The notes: generated from the letters alone by a model not told the origin. A stretch of DNA of 52,500 nucleotides from Chrysomallon squamiferum (GCA_012295275.1 CM022672.1:7346384-7398883), one strand, 5' to 3'; shown: positions 24,839 to 38,713, counted from the first letter of the stretch. A program made the numbers and translations.

Positions 24839-26011
24839 TAACTGGATATCTGATAGCTGTATCAGAGCTGGTTATCTGCATTTTCTTATAGTATTAAATT
24901 TAGACAAAAAATTAATTTTCTTATAAAATGATCAGATTATTATATACAGCTAGTTTTGTTTGAATTCTCACAAACACCCATACACATATACACACAAACA
25001 CCCATACACATATACACACATACACACACAAATACATTAAATACAAAGACTAATATAATCGGGTGTTTTTTTTAGTCATTTACCTATAATAACATTTAAA
25101 AACCATATAATGTGAGTAATGGTTAATACCCATAACATCTGATGTTTCTAAAATAATGATTATTATAAATACTCACTGTTCATCTTAAGTTAAATCTACA
25201 GATACATTAGATTATTGCTGGCAAGACTGGAAATATTACTGTTGGTTTCTTATACTCAGATTTACAAAGTTTAATCTCCAGTTTCCATGGAGCAGTATAT
25301 ACTATAAATATATAAGGAAATATTTTTATTTGGTTGTGGAAGATGTTTAATTATAATAAAAGAAAATGTAAAATTACATTTATTTTTTTAATCTCTGTAA
25401 TTTCATTTTTTAAATTTCTTTTTAATTTATTTATTTAATTTTTTTTTTTTTTTTTTTTAATACTAATGTTTTTCTTTTTCATGTTGAATATGGTCATAAG
25501 TTTATTATTAGTAGTGAAATATATCTTCTTAGTTTGTCATGAAAAAGTTTCAGAGTTGTTCATAAAATGTTGAACTTAAACACAGTTGAAACTGATGTAT
25601 AAAACCATTCTTTTTTTATTTCATCCATTTATTTTATTTTATTTTTATTTTATTTATTTTTTTGTCTTCTTTTCTTATTTTATTTATTTTAATTTTATTT
25701 TAATTTAAATTTAATTTAATATTATTTTATTTTATATATATATATATATTTTTGGTTTTTTTTTAATTTAGTTCATTTATTATTATTATTATTTGTTTGT
25801 TTGTTTATCATGAAGTGTGATTTTTTTTTTTTTGGAAAAACTCTTTGTACTTGGTGTTTGTTAGGATGTGGTGTTGATCACCATAACAGCTCTTAAAAAG
25901 TGTATTTGATAAAATGTTCAGTTTAGAAAAAATTTTATTTTTATTCCACAATTAAATAAAAATAAAATAAAGTAAATTAGACAAGACTGTACTGACTATT
26001 ATTTATTTCTA

Positions 26012-26059
<48 letters not shown>

Positions 26060-26360
26060 GAATTCGGTTTATTTATTTATTTTATAATAATTTTTTAAAA
26101 TTATTTATTTTCTTGATATATTTACTATTGTCAATAATTTATGTAAATTTACATCATATATTTAACCAGTGAATTTATAAAGTTTGAATACACCATCCTA
26201 ATGATAACTATAAATGGACTGAGTGAAGTGATGTGTTGTGTGATTTGTTTTCTGATTATATTGTCTCAGTATTATCTAATCATGTTTAAAAGAAAGCAAC
26301 ATTCTGTTACAAATCTTAGACATTTTATGGAGAAAATCCACTTTTGAGCAGATAGCATTG

Positions 26361-26362
<2 letters not shown>

Positions 26363-26412
<50 letters not shown>
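26363..26412. repeat. Poly-T tract, 50 nt
   Basis: Uninterrupted T run, the longest in the window, 132 bp before the (CT)84 tract. Confidence 0.95.
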
Positions 26413-26543
26413 CTTATTAATTTGCTTTTGATTGTATAACGTCTTTTGGACTCACTCTTGTACAGGCTTGTATGAACATGTAATAATAAATGATAACTGT
26501 TTTAACTTGTTTTTGTCACTGCTTTATTCTAATTAAAACTAAG

Positions 26544-26717
<174 letters not shown>

Positions 26718-26749
26718 TTTGTCTATATCTCTATATCTTAAGTGTTTGT

Positions 26750-28085
26750 GGGTGATATATGTATAATTTGTTATAAGGTAAGTCAAAGGGAGGTTAAATC
26801 ATACGAATAACCGTAAGCATGTGTGTGTGTGTGTTTTTCAAACGAATTTTGTCATTGTAAAATTATCTTTCACACATAGCGACCATTGTCTTCCAAACAT
26901 TGCACACTCGTGTTAATAATAACAGTATTTTAAGACATTCATAGATACTTCACAAAACAAACGTATCACTCACATGCACTCATGCTCAGACAAGAGAACA
27001 TTCTGTAGCACTGTTTATACAAAACCTTTCTGATTTGTAAAACTCTTAACAAACACGTTACCCCAAGCACCACCATTTGTTTCCATTTGTGTGTTAATGG
27101 TCTAATCATAGACTGTAAACCTAATTAACCGAGCAGTTCATTTGAGGAATTATTATTTTATTTATTTCCATCGACTGATTCAAATCATAGAGAATACTGC
27201 TTTTCAGATCTCTGGTGGTAGAACAAATCGATGGTCTGTGTAAACTAAACTGTGTTATAACTTCATGATTCATTCTATGCTTTCTTCAACAGCTTCTTGT
27301 GTCGATATATAGAACCTGTACAGTTCCGTGACACTGGGTTTGCAGAACATGTTAGAAATAATGGTTATTTTTTGTTTTGTTTTTTCTTCTTTCCTTAGAA
27401 TTAGGATAAAAAAAATAACGTCAAATAACTGCACTAGAATCATTAAAATCGGACGCTAAATTGTAGAAAGAGTCAAGTTTATCTGCATTCAGTGTATCGA
27501 ACTATCTGTCGATCCATATATCTCTAACAGTCTATCCCAAACACGTAATATTTGTGTGTAATATGTGTGTGTGTGTGTATCTATAATTATTTACATGTAG
27601 GATAGTACATATATGTGGATATGTTCTTTTGTCCAACAGCATTTGTTTCCATTTGATCTGAATATTTGACTGACATTTATTCCAGATGTCGTAATTACCT
27701 CAGTTTATTTGCGTTACTACGAACGTAATGAGTTTAAGCGTGTAACAGAACGTATATTGTGTGTCTGACGTACTTATCTAAACTGCTGTGTTTAATCATT
27801 ATTTGTGATGTTATGTCTATTTTGAAGACATTATCCCATGCATTGTACCCAGATGACTCTTACTTCAAAAACCCAGATTAACTTTATGAGCTTGATTATA
27901 CTTTATTCATGTCAACGAATAGTTTAAATTCGTTTTTTACGTTCTTCTGATTTGTTTATTTACATGACAAATAATCTTTACTACTCGTAAAGTAATGCGA
28001 TAATATAATGACGAGGTCATAATGTACATGAAAGATGATTTTTTACAGTATCTAATGTCTTTTTATGTAAATTATGACAATGACA

Positions 28086-28123
<38 letters not shown>

Positions 28124-30233
28124 AATAAGAAGAAGAACAACAACAACAAAAAAAAAAAAAGTTTTTTCTAATTGAACAAATTTTTAAATTTAAAGTTGCC
28201 ATATTTCCCCCTTTTACTATATATATATTTTTTATTTATTTATTTTTTTTTTTTTTTTTCCTGCAGTACTTAAACAAATTAAGAAATTTGATATCTCCAA
28301 CCTTTTATTTTCTGTAATATTTAACCACATTATCTGGTTTAATGTCTCGAAACATACTAAAGATTAAATTTGATAACTTGTTTAAACGTTACGGGAAAAA
28401 AAGCTCGGAGACATCACAGAACGAACACAACGATACAGGCGTGTAGGCGGCATTTATTTAACAGAAGATAACTGTTAGACAAAAATAATGTGCGACGATG
28501 ACAAACACCACGCCGTCAAATGATTTCTGCTTGCAACGTCCACACATTCTCTTACAGACGCTTTTCTTTCTGGTGTGTCTATTTTATGTCCACGTTTTGC
28601 ATCCCGTGTCTATCTTTGGCGTCTGGTTTCTTTTAGTCTGTTGTTGATCAGGTTTCTCGTCTCTGTTTTTAGCGTTGTATTAGTTAATAACAGACTACAA
28701 CACGCCAACTTAATGCATTTGACTGCTCGGTAATTCATATCATCATGGTAAGTTCTGAAGGACGAAAAGGCCAGTGTAATAGTTTAATCTTCTTTATTTT
28801 TTCTCTTTTTTTTCTGCGTCTCTCGCCACAGTTATTTTCTTCTTGTTCACGTCACTGAATTCTGCATGTTACTTCGAAATAGCTAAACATTTAGGTATTT
28901 ATGTGGTTGGTCGTAGAAGTTATCAGGTATTATGATTTGTATGGTAATGTATTAAAACAAATTCTATGTCATTTGCTAATGAATAGTTTTCTCAAATTAC
29001 TGAATACTGAATAAACATATAATTTTTTGTCTAGGTAAAGGTAAAGAAATAAATATCAATATTGCCTGACTTTTTGAATTCCTAAGTTTTTGTTATTGAT
29101 TTTTTTTCTTTTCTTTCATACTAAAAAAAAAAGATAATAAAATAACTGCAATGCAGAATATGCAGTTTACACTGTTTGAAATCTGTATGCACATATCAAT
29201 AACGTTGTTTTTTGAGTATTGGGATGTTTTCCAGCATTTTAAATTTTATAACTCAGTTTTCTTTTTCTATCTTTCTTTTTTTTTTTTTTTACTTTTTCTT
29301 TCCGAAAATAAAATTTAACCGTGTATTGGTAATTCATAAAATAAAATCGCAAAATCTTCATTTTCTTTTTTTCTTCATTTTTTATTATTTATATTTCTTT
29401 CCTTTCTTCTTTCGTACTTCATTTCTTTGGACATTATTTTTGTATTTTTCCTTAATTTATTTAATTTTTTCCCCAATATATTGTTTTGAGACATATGAAT
29501 AAAGAATCCAATTTGATTTATGTGGTTGTGTTGTTGTGGGTTTTTTAAAATTATAAATGTATAATAAGTGTCTAGATCTGGACAAATCTTAAACCTTTAT
29601 GAATAATAATAAAAATGATAAATGCACATAAAAGTATACACGCCATATACAAATACACACACAAACATATCAACAACACAGTATTAGATTACTCTGTATT
29701 AATCAATGATACAGGCTTAGAAAAAAAAATCAAAAAAAAAATCGCGAACAAACGTAAGAAGAAACGAAAGGTAAAACGAGAAAAAAAAAAAAAAAAAAAG
29801 AAAGAGAAAAAAGACGAAGAAAGAAAGAAAGAAAAAACAATCTTGTAAAAATTTAATCGTCGAAGTCAATGATGCTATGTTGCACGAAGTTTAATTAAAA
29901 CCTGGAAGTTTTTATCTTTTTTTATTTTCGTTTAACTTTTTATCGATATCTTGAATTTCCTGATTATTTATTTGTTTTTGTTCTACTTTTTTTTTACTTT
30001 TATTTTTTTTTTTGTTTGAAAGGAGCGAATTTCTAAAAGACAAATCTCTTTAGAGACAATGGTCTCTTTTATGATATGCATGTCTTTGAAGGTAATAAAA
30101 ATAAGATCAGTGAATATCTTGGTAATGTGTTAGAGCTCACTTTATTAACCCGTAGTTTCCCTGCAGACCACAGCAGTTTTACCAGAGAATTTTGTTTAAT
30201 ATAAACTTTGAAATAAACGTAAATTAAAAGAAA

Positions 30234-30319
<86 letters not shown>

Positions 30320-30600
30320 GCTATCTGGTTATCTGTCTATCTTTATATGCTTGTATGTATGTAATATATAAACATCAACGGAGAAGGAGGGAATAAGATC
30401 ATTCACTTATGAACTCACATATCAATAGATTCATGTCATTTTTTTCACGATATTTTACATGTTACTTACAACTGGCAGAGTCTCACTTATACCTTTGTAG
30501 TAAATGACAGTAATTTAAAATAAACTTTACAATACATTATCCTGACGGGTAAATATATCGTTGTTTATAATCACCTCACGACAAAACATATAATTTTTCC
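26750..30600. other. Intergenic block, CpG-rich relative to the left half
   Basis: No convincing gene. It contains an (ATG)n tract (28086-28124) with adjoining poly-A, poly-T runs, a purine-rich low-complexity patch (29720-29840) and a (CT)40 tract (30239-30318). The hydrophobic plus-strand frame after an acceptor at about 28558 ends after some 30 codons in T-rich sequence. Confidence 0.6.
30239..30318. repeat. (CT)40 perfect dinucleotide tract
   Basis: 80 bp uninterrupted CT, same strand orientation as the tracts at 26.5 and 50.2 kb. Confidence 0.95.
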
Positions 30601-30612
30601 AGACAAATCAAT

Positions 30613-30669
30613 TTACAGTGATTCTGTGACCGCAGCACGAGTTCTGCCATCGCCACGCACCCCACGAGC
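30613..30669 (-). other. Possible short terminal exon (minus strand)
   Basis: On the minus strand an acceptor (ttgattttctag) is followed by 18 codons ending AAVTESL and a TAA. The patch is markedly GC-richer than its surroundings. It could end the minus-strand gene to which the 34355-34605 exon belongs, since a C-terminal ESL would fit a PDZ-binding end. No linking exon was found, so this is weak. Confidence 0.15.
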
Positions 30670-33600
30670 CTAGAAAATCAAATTACTTCTTCCACGTGTC
30701 GTCACATTACTGACATTAAACCGAGGTTTCAGCAACAACTCATTATTTACACCTGTAATTTTCTTTCAGCCAGGTAACAAACTGGTATTCTTAGTGCGTG
30801 TCTTTACAAAGCTTATACACATCTGTTGACGTGTCAAACGTGGTTCTTTGCAAAAGGATCAGCTGGTAACATTATCTGTTAATGTAAAGGCTGTAATATG
30901 ACCAGTTATTTCTTTGTCTTCGGTTCAGCTGACGATGTTTTGTGTCGGAATATCTGTACGAAGCCAATAACCAATATGTTTCTTTGTACCGGGCTGTCGG
31001 AAGAATAAGTTTCATTAGTTAATGCCGTGTGACAATTGTTGTTGTCGTCTTGTTAAAAGAGACGTGATGAATGGCAAATGGCAGGCGAACATGCTGTGGT
31101 ATATTATAGCAAGATCGTCGTGGAATATATTACACGTTAATGTGATTTATTTTGTTATTTTGCTGATGATGTTTAATAAACATACGCACGAAAACACTAT
31201 TATCATATTTCTCATTAACTCTGTCTTTTAGGAGATTTTTTTTGTTTGTTTGTTTTGTTACATTATCTCTTGTTCACTTTGATATAAAACTATTACACAG
31301 AAGACTTTTCTTTTTTTCTACGTTTTTTAATTATTTTTCCTTTTTTTTACATTCACTTAATAATTTTTTAGTTAATCACAAAATTCTCAGTACAGTCCCT
31401 GTGTTAAATCACAACATTAATATTAGCATTACATGAATTTGCTGAAGTACAGTGTTTAAAAAAATGTAAACTCAAATGATTATAATAGAAATAGGTAGAC
31501 AGACAGGTATTAGGTCGGTATGTAGATATGTAGGCATGTAAGCAAAGAGACAGAGAGATAAAGAGATGAAGAACGAAACATAGAGACAGACACAGATACA
31601 AACATATATATATATATATATATACATAAACCAATATACACACAAACATATACATACACACACACAGACATATACATACACACAAACACGACAAATGACG
31701 TCATGAAACTTTATACTCATTCACAGACAGCACTTCTTTACTAACTATTGGAATTTCAAATTATTAGATACAACCTTATAAAATACTGCATCTGACATCT
31801 CCCCTCCTGCATTTCCTTCAACCAGCATATCTCAGTCTTCATTAGACAATTCAGTCGTGCTCAGCATAGAGTAACAACTGTGTTGTGCTGTCAGGCAAGA
31901 AATGTCACTCGCAGATGTAGATTTATGAAATTTATATTCACCACAATAATGATACATACTTAGAGAGCAACAGACAGGGTTGACTATACATCATCAGTGT
32001 CCTTGCAAACTATTTAACCTTACAGTATATTTCTTTATCAGTCTACGACGGTTACGTCAAATGATTTACAATGAAAGTGTATCATAATTATCAGAAGTAT
32101 ATCGATATTTTAATTTATAATGACAGTTTTATAATATTTATCAAACGTATGTCTTAATAGTTATTTAATTGTATCGTATTTATCTATATACTAACAGAAA
32201 AGGTTAAAAATATGACATGGTTTTTTTTGTTCCTTTTGCAACATACAAAATGAGCTGGGTAAGTGTATTAAGAAACTGATCAATTATCAGAATAGCCCAT
32301 AAATATAATCATCTTTTCCCATCAGTAATCTCTCTTGTGAAAGTACGTGACTAAGTTCGTATAACGGTAAATGTCCATACATAAACTGTTCATTTCCTAG
32401 CATAACCGAGTTCTACTTACAATGTTCTCTACACCAACGCAATACTAGTACTTGAACAAGTATAATGAGAACAATAGTTAGGGGACTACATTCTTTTCGT
32501 CTGATTATTCTCAAGGAAATGACATTCTTATTTAACACATAGTATTCTTGTTTATTTATTTATTTTATTTTATTTTATTTGTCTGTTTGTTTGTCTGTCT
32601 GTCTATCTGTTTATTTCATTGGTTGGTTGACTGTTTGTTTTGTATTTTTGTAAGCAATTTCTATATAAACATTTAGTTTCTATGCTAGAATAATAGATTA
32701 AATATAAGGCGTACGTTTAGAAATTTTCAGCACTGAATCAAGATTTGCTTTTGTAATTTCGTGCACTATTAACACATAATGAAAATATTTTAAACAAAGG
32801 CTTAATTGAAGAGGGAAATAATTTTAAATAATGGGAAAGATAGCAGAAACAAACATTTTACTTCGAAGTTTAGAAAAATAATTTCTATTTATTATTGTTT
32901 ATAATTCGCCCACTCAGTAATTCTTGTTGAAACTTGTGCTCGACAAAAAAGTGGATCAAAATTCGTATGGTTTGGTTTTCTTAATTACGACCATTTTTGT
33001 GGTGTCGAGTGAATGTAAACGAAAGGTTTTCACCTCACACATCTTTATTAAAACACCACAATAGTAATAATCGTTAATATTAAAGTATTCATTAATGCAG
33101 CGATCTTTTCGCCGTAGAGTGGTTGTTAATGTGGTTTGCTGTATAATTTATTGTGTCGTTTATTCAAAACAAACGTGTAAATCAGATTAAGGTGCTCGCA
33201 GTCAAAAGACCACAAAAGGCCAACAGTGAATGAATTATTTCACTCAAAGTCGAATCAATTAAGGGAAATTTACTTATGGAATAAAATATTTATTGGGTCA
33301 GGAGTGTAGGGTGGTATTACTTAAGCCATGTGTAAAATATGGGAAAGAGTCTATTTTTCTTTAATCCCTAACATCGATAGAAAGTTCAGAATTTGTATTT
33401 AGAAACGGAAGACGGAGGAGAAATGCGCCCAGCGCCGGAACTAAAAGTCGTCTGCCACACGTTGAAACGTACAATGGAGACTTCGATTATCTGCGAGGGT
33501 TCGATAAGTGTTGTAGTACAGCCACGACACACAGTCTGAAATAAGTGAAGGGATTGGCAGAATTACTCGGTGTAAAAAAAAAGTATCTGCTTTTTTCAAA
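30670..33600. other. Non-coding block
   Basis: No supported gene. It holds a degenerate GACA/(TA)n/CA region (31490-31690), a perfect CRE palindrome TGACGTCA (31696-31703), a TCTG/TTTG repeat (32575-32612) and a GC-raised patch at 33400-33560. The patch has a good minus-strand acceptor (cacttatttcag), but its frames do not join the exon at 34.4 kb. Confidence 0.55.
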
Positions 33601-33636
33601 TTTAGTCAGAAGACAAGATGTTTTGGGTTTTTTCCG

Positions 33637-33862
33637 TAGTAGCAGCAGTAACAATAACAGAAGGCAGTAGTAGTCGTAATAATAGAAATAATAGTATCAG
33701 TAGTAGTAGTGGTGGTGGTTGTGGTAATAGTAGTAGTAGTAGTAGTAATGATAATAGTAGTAGTATAGTAGTGATAGTAGCAGTAGTAGTAATAGTAGTT
33801 GTATTATTAGTAGTAGTAGTGGTAGTAGTAGTAATGATGGTAATAGTGGCTCTAGTGTAGCA
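33637..33862. repeat. Imperfect AGT trinucleotide tract
   Basis: GTA/AGT units with GGT, AAT and GTG variants. Open frames on both strands are low-complexity shadows. Confidence 0.88.
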
Positions 33863-34038
33863 GTTATAGTAGCTGTATAAATTAAATAACGAAATGTGAA
33901 TGATTTATTGTTCAAGTAAAGAAAAACCAAACAACATAAAGGGGGAAAAGAAAGAGAAATAACAAGAAAGAAAGGAAATAAAAGAAAGGTAAAAAGTCAA
34001 TATATCTGTTATCATAGTAATTATAAAGGAATGAAATC

Positions 34039-34040
34039 TG

Positions 34041-34086
<46 letters not shown>
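34039..34086. repeat. (AAT)n microsatellite
   Basis: Perfect AAT repeat of about 16 units. Confidence 0.93.
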
Positions 34087-34088
<2 letters not shown>

Positions 34089-34354
34089 TTATAATAAAAG
34101 TTATTGTTTCTCATACTTTTGTTTTTATAATTTCGTGAAAAGAATTCATTTTCTGTTTTCTTATGAAAAATTCATTTCAACTACTCGATAAGAAAAAGAA
34201 AAAGAAGAAAAAAGGATTAATTCTTAATATGCTGTATTCATTCTGATATGAAACAACTAAGCTGTAAGGGAGCTTTCCCGTTCAAACTATCATCACGAAG
34301 CGATTTTTTTGTCTTTTTTTTTTTTTTTTTTTTTTTGTTGCCGATAACGCTTAC

Positions 34355-34605
34355 TGCGTGTAATTCTTGCACGTAATCCATGCACCCTCTGAATTAATCA
34401 CTTCGTGAAATGTGACGCCGTTGGCCAGTAATGAGGCGAAGACCCAGTCTAACCTTTCCAGAAATGGGTCGCACAGAATGAACGCAAATGAAAGCGCAAC
34501 AGCTATAGAAAGACCAATCAAGATGATGGCATACAAAACGCGGACCAGAGGCAGCAATTTTGAATCATTTTTCAATTTAGTTACGCTTACAAACTTGGAA
34601 GAAAA
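34355..34605 (-). CDS. Partial membrane protein exon with claudin/PMP22-type signature
   Basis: On the minus strand a frame runs from an acceptor (agccatttcag) to a donor (ACGCA, then gtaagc) and encodes 83 codons plus two bases. It contains a hydrophobic helix (LLPLVRVLYAIILIGLSIAV continuing to FILC), then LDW, then 21 residues, then GAWITCKN. In claudins the first extracellular loop has W, about 20 residues, then GLWxxC (claudin-1: W30, W51, C54). Here the two tryptophans are 22 apart and the motif is EGAWITC. The frame has no ATG, so this is an internal exon. It could start further upstream at an acceptor giving 34655. GC content is raised and codon use looks real. The flanking exons were not found. 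Other four-helix families remain possible. Confidence 0.5.
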
Positions 34606-34737
34606 CTGAAATGGCTCATGATGGATTTGTTCGAAAAACAAATCAAAACAAGAGCCTAGAGCATATTTCGCCAATATTGGTGCGGCAGAAAAAAGGCAGA
34701 AATTACAAAACAGAACGAACAAGTGGTTAGTGTTTGT

Positions 34738-34749
34738 AAAAGATGGCGG
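34738..34749 (+). promoter_or_regulatory. YY1-like motif (AAAGATGGCGGA)
   Basis: Close match to the YY1 consensus in a small CpG-containing patch (to about 34766) just outside the minus-strand coding fragment. It might mark a transcription start. No TATA or initiator confirms this. Confidence 0.25.
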
Positions 34750-35110
34750 AAAGAGCCGCGGGCAATGACAGCAAGTTAAGTCCTGTTAATTTCTTCCTTA
34801 AATTAAATATTTCATTTAAATGATTACAAATTATGATGGCTGAGGTTTAAGAATGAAAAAAATCAGGGTAATGAGCATGACGAAGCTAAAGCTAGGATAA
34901 AGATTTAAATAATAATGAAAAAAAATACTAAATAGCGTATCAGAATAGAAAAAAAAAAAAAAAGTTAATACATTTTCTTTTTATTTAACGAAAATTGAGC
35001 TATACTTCCAGTTAACAAAAAAAAAAAAAAAAAAAAAAAATGTAAATAAATAAAGATTATGTCTGAGCTTTGTATGAAAATAATAGCAAGATTTTATTAT
35101 TATTATTATT

Positions 35111-35147
<37 letters not shown>

Positions 35148-35276
35148 CTGGTTTTATATAAAACTGTATGTAGATCCCTCACAGCTATTTCATAGGAGCA
35201 GCCGTTTGAGTTATTGTTACGGATTTCAGTTATAAACAAAGTACATAACTTATATTTGACAATATCATCTAACTAA

Positions 35277-35425
35277 TGATAGTTGCAGTAATATTAACAG
35301 CAGCGATAGAAGTGATAATACTAGTAGTTGCAGTTCGAGAAGCAGTATCAATATTAGAAGCAGCAGTAGTACTAAAATATGTTATTGTAGTTGTAGTAGT
35401 AGTAGAAATAATAAGGCAGCAGCAG
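35277..35425. repeat. Imperfect AGT/AGC trinucleotide tract
   Basis: Interrupted GTA, AGT and GCA units on the plus strand, of the same kind as at 33.6, 49.5 and 52.1 kb. Confidence 0.75.
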
Positions 35426-36354
35426 TAGCAAATGTTTTCCTTATTAACTGTTTATCTAAAAATATTTTGAGATGTCGTTAAACAAATATTCTTATTCATT
35501 CTTATCCCCTTATTTGTTTCAACTGGTACTCTCTTTCACTTTCATTTCTTTTTATGATTTAACGTCATTCTTGAATCTTCCAATCATCAATTACGTCAAT
35601 TAAAGGGAGACAAATGTTGTAACACGACCGCGATTCGCGAAACAGTATCATTACTTCTGACAACCGTTCTTACATCGGTAAGCTGTTTAATTTATTTTGA
35701 CGCAAAGAGCATGCTCCGTTCATAAACCACACAAGCAATGAATAGCCTATAATTCCTTCTCGTTTAGCTGCAATTATAGACAAAGACAAACGAATGTCTG
35801 CCTGGAACACATTGGCTGTTTTAGGTATCTCCTTTTATTACGTATAAAATTGGTTTCTAAGAATGTTCTGCAGCAGACCCTTCAATCGCCTGATTGGGTA
35901 ACTAGCTCTTTGATCGACCAGACGAAACGATAATATGATAGATAACTGAAGAGAGTAATAAGGATTCTTGACTTGTAGAGAAATCAAAGTTTTTATTGTG
36001 TGTGACATAACCTCACCAGTCGGAAATTAATGTCAGACGTCAGGGAATCTACAAGTGAGAGATGAATTTCTTCTGTCAGACCACTTCCTGTTTCGACGAC
36101 CTTTCACAGCAACAGTGTCCAAACTGATACGTTAAACAGCGAGAAACGTCATTAGTTACAGTGTTAGAACTTCTAGGTATAAACAGAAATACATCAGTCG
36201 GCAAAGTAGGGTGTGGGCGAGTTAGTGATATGCATTCGATTCTCGTTAGCGGCATCTGGTGTCAGGGATTTTCGCGAACATTATTTATGTGCAGAGTCTA
36301 ATTAGACGAAAAAATTCCAACGTATTCAGTTTTTATACATGCATATACAATTGA

Positions 36355-36355
36355 G

Positions 36356-36418
<63 letters not shown>
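36355..36418. repeat. (GC)5(AC)27 purine-pyrimidine tract
   Basis: Ten bases of alternating GC run without a break into 54 bases of alternating AC. Confidence 0.95.
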
Positions 36419-36421
<3 letters not shown>

Positions 36422-38506
36422 GGTCAAAGCAAGACTAAATACTACAATTGTTCTATTCTGACAAAAATCATTTTCTGTTCGTATACAGTTCCGAAACATA
36501 AAAGTGACTGGCAGAACGACAAGCTAAGTGGATTAAATGTACATTAAATACCTTTTATCTACAACAGTTTATAATTTAAATTAGCAGACACAGCTGTGTG
36601 AAATATTGCATCTGTCCTCCTACATCTGCAAAACCACACACATGTCCTTGTTTTCGTTAACCTGTAATACGAGTATTGTAATGGTCTCAGACAGGGAAAG
36701 CAGACTGATGCATTAGTACGGATACATGAGTGAGGAATGTCGTACACACGGACAGCCATATTTGTTAGCTGTACATTAGTGTTTTAAACTGTTTTGTTTA
36801 TACTGTTTCGTATAGGTAAAAATTTGTATGAAAAAATCGTGTGTGTATATACACATGTGTGTGTATTAGTATGTATTTATGATTGTATGTAACATTATAT
36901 ATGTTTGAATATATGTAACATTATACATGTTTGAAAATAGTGACATAAACAGTCTGATTGTTTTCAGATGAGAATCTAAATGGGTTGGATGAAGGATCAA
37001 GTAATAAAGAAGTGGATGTTATTATTGTGTATATAAATTTTTGAAATAAATAAGTTATAAAGAAACAGACTTAGTCTGCAAAAGATTAAGAAAAATTAGC
37101 TGGAGCTGTTACTATACGGATCACGTGTAAGACAATGTAGTCACGAAAAGTTAAAGAAATGAATAATTCGGTGGAAAAAATAGTTCACTTCTAGGAAAGG
37201 TTTTCCCTCCCTTGTTTTCTTTTTCATTTTCTTTTTATTTTTTTTTCTTCTATTATTTGTTTAAAAGCCTGTGTCTGCAAGTAGATTTCTTTAAGAATAT
37301 CTCGTGAGGTCAGCCAGAGGTTAATACAAGTTTGTCTCAAATTAATTAGTTAAAACACTGAGACTCGATAGTTCTCACACGGAATAACAATGAATTCTTT
37401 AACAGTGCATCGACCATGTTGCGTTACTCTGTCACTATAGTTACATCACTTTGTTCCTATAGATGCATCTGACATAACGTCTGATAGCTGAAAATGAGTG
37501 ACAAAGGTTAAAACATGAAACCATTCTCCCCACAAAGAATTCCCGCGAGACGTCTAAATAGCGACATCATCGATGATGTAACAATTTCTAAGAGAATATG
37601 CGTGTTTTTTGTTTCCGGCCTCGCACGCGCCTCTCTCGACTGCCCCACGAATAATAGCAAGATCTCTCTCTCTCTCTCTGCAGAGGGTTAGGTGGACCAG
37701 ACAGGAACCTAGAAATCCAATAACTGAGAATGATTTCTTGCCACAAGCCAAATAAACTCATCATTTCCTGACTAAATTCACGTTCGGAGGAAGCGGGGTT
37801 GAAATTGATAATGACGACGTTTTGATCGCGGCTTGTTGTAACATCCTTTAGGCCACATGGTTAATTATTGGCCATAGCTTACAAAAACCTTTCTTCTTTT
37901 AGCAGAATGTTGACCTCTGTGACCTCTCATACTTTATCCTGTTGTTATTACGTCCCACGGTCTCGCACACAGTCTGATGAGCTTGTATTTTTTGTGTCAC
38001 CAAAGCCACATTTCGATCATTCGACGTCGTTAAAGCTGGAACAACCAGACGTGAGAAATACGCCATTACACTCGTTCACACCCTCCACAAAGACGTTTTG
38101 TTACATGTTGTTTCATCTTGTTGTTCCTTGCGTGAAATATATAGACGATAAGGAGGACTAAAACAAAACCAAAACAAATAATTATGTTTTGAAGATTTGG
38201 GATATTGAAAGTGAAAGGATTAAAGATCGTTCCTATGTAGGAATTTCTTTATTTAAGGTTGTCAGTGGAGTTTTATAATTTAGCTGAAAGATGTATTTAG
38301 CTTATTAAAATAATATATCGGTTCAATTCACTGAGTTTCAAAGAAGATGTTATTTTTGAATCGCTGACTGCGCGACTCCGTGTCGTCTAGGTCTTCTTGA
38401 CTTTGTCAATTGTGTCTAACAATAATTTGTATCGCCTATCAAGTGTTGTGTTAAAACTATCAAATCTGTAGCCAACAAGTCCAACACATCTTCATCTTTT
38501 ATATAT

Positions 38507-38519
38507 TATTATTATTATT

Positions 38520-38584
<65 letters not shown>

Positions 38585-38598
38585 TATTATTATTACTG
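38507..38598. repeat. (ATT)n-(ATC)n-(ATT)n tract
   Basis: About two dozen TCA/ATC units flanked by ATT units on both sides. This nested pattern suggests that a point-mutated unit expanded inside an ATT array. Confidence 0.92.
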
Positions 38599-38669
38599 TT
38601 ATTGTTGTTGATGTTGAGTGATAGAGAAAATGAGATTATAACGAAATATGGATTCTTTATGTTACTTTT

Positions 38670-38672
38670 GTG

Positions 38673-38713
<41 letters not shown>

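Noticed and set aside
28559-28650. Hydrophobic plus-strand frame after an acceptor-like tctcttacag
   Set aside because: T-rich sequence gives F, L and V codons by composition; it stops after about 29 codons and no partner exon was seen.
33500-33530. GGTTCGAT as a possible tRNA B box
   Set aside because: No A box at the right distance and no cloverleaf arms could be drawn.
33390-33545. GC-raised minus-strand segment after the acceptor cacttatttcag as next exon of the claudin-like gene
   Set aside because: In the phase required by the 34355 donor it stops after about 15 codons; the open frames are in other phases.
36559-36759. 66-codon cysteine-containing minus-strand frame
   Set aside because: No signal peptide, no regular cysteine spacing and no splice context; likely chance.
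37554-37751. 65-codon minus-strand frame in a GC-raised patch
   Set aside because: It crosses a CT microsatellite, which supplies the RERER stretch; no other support.
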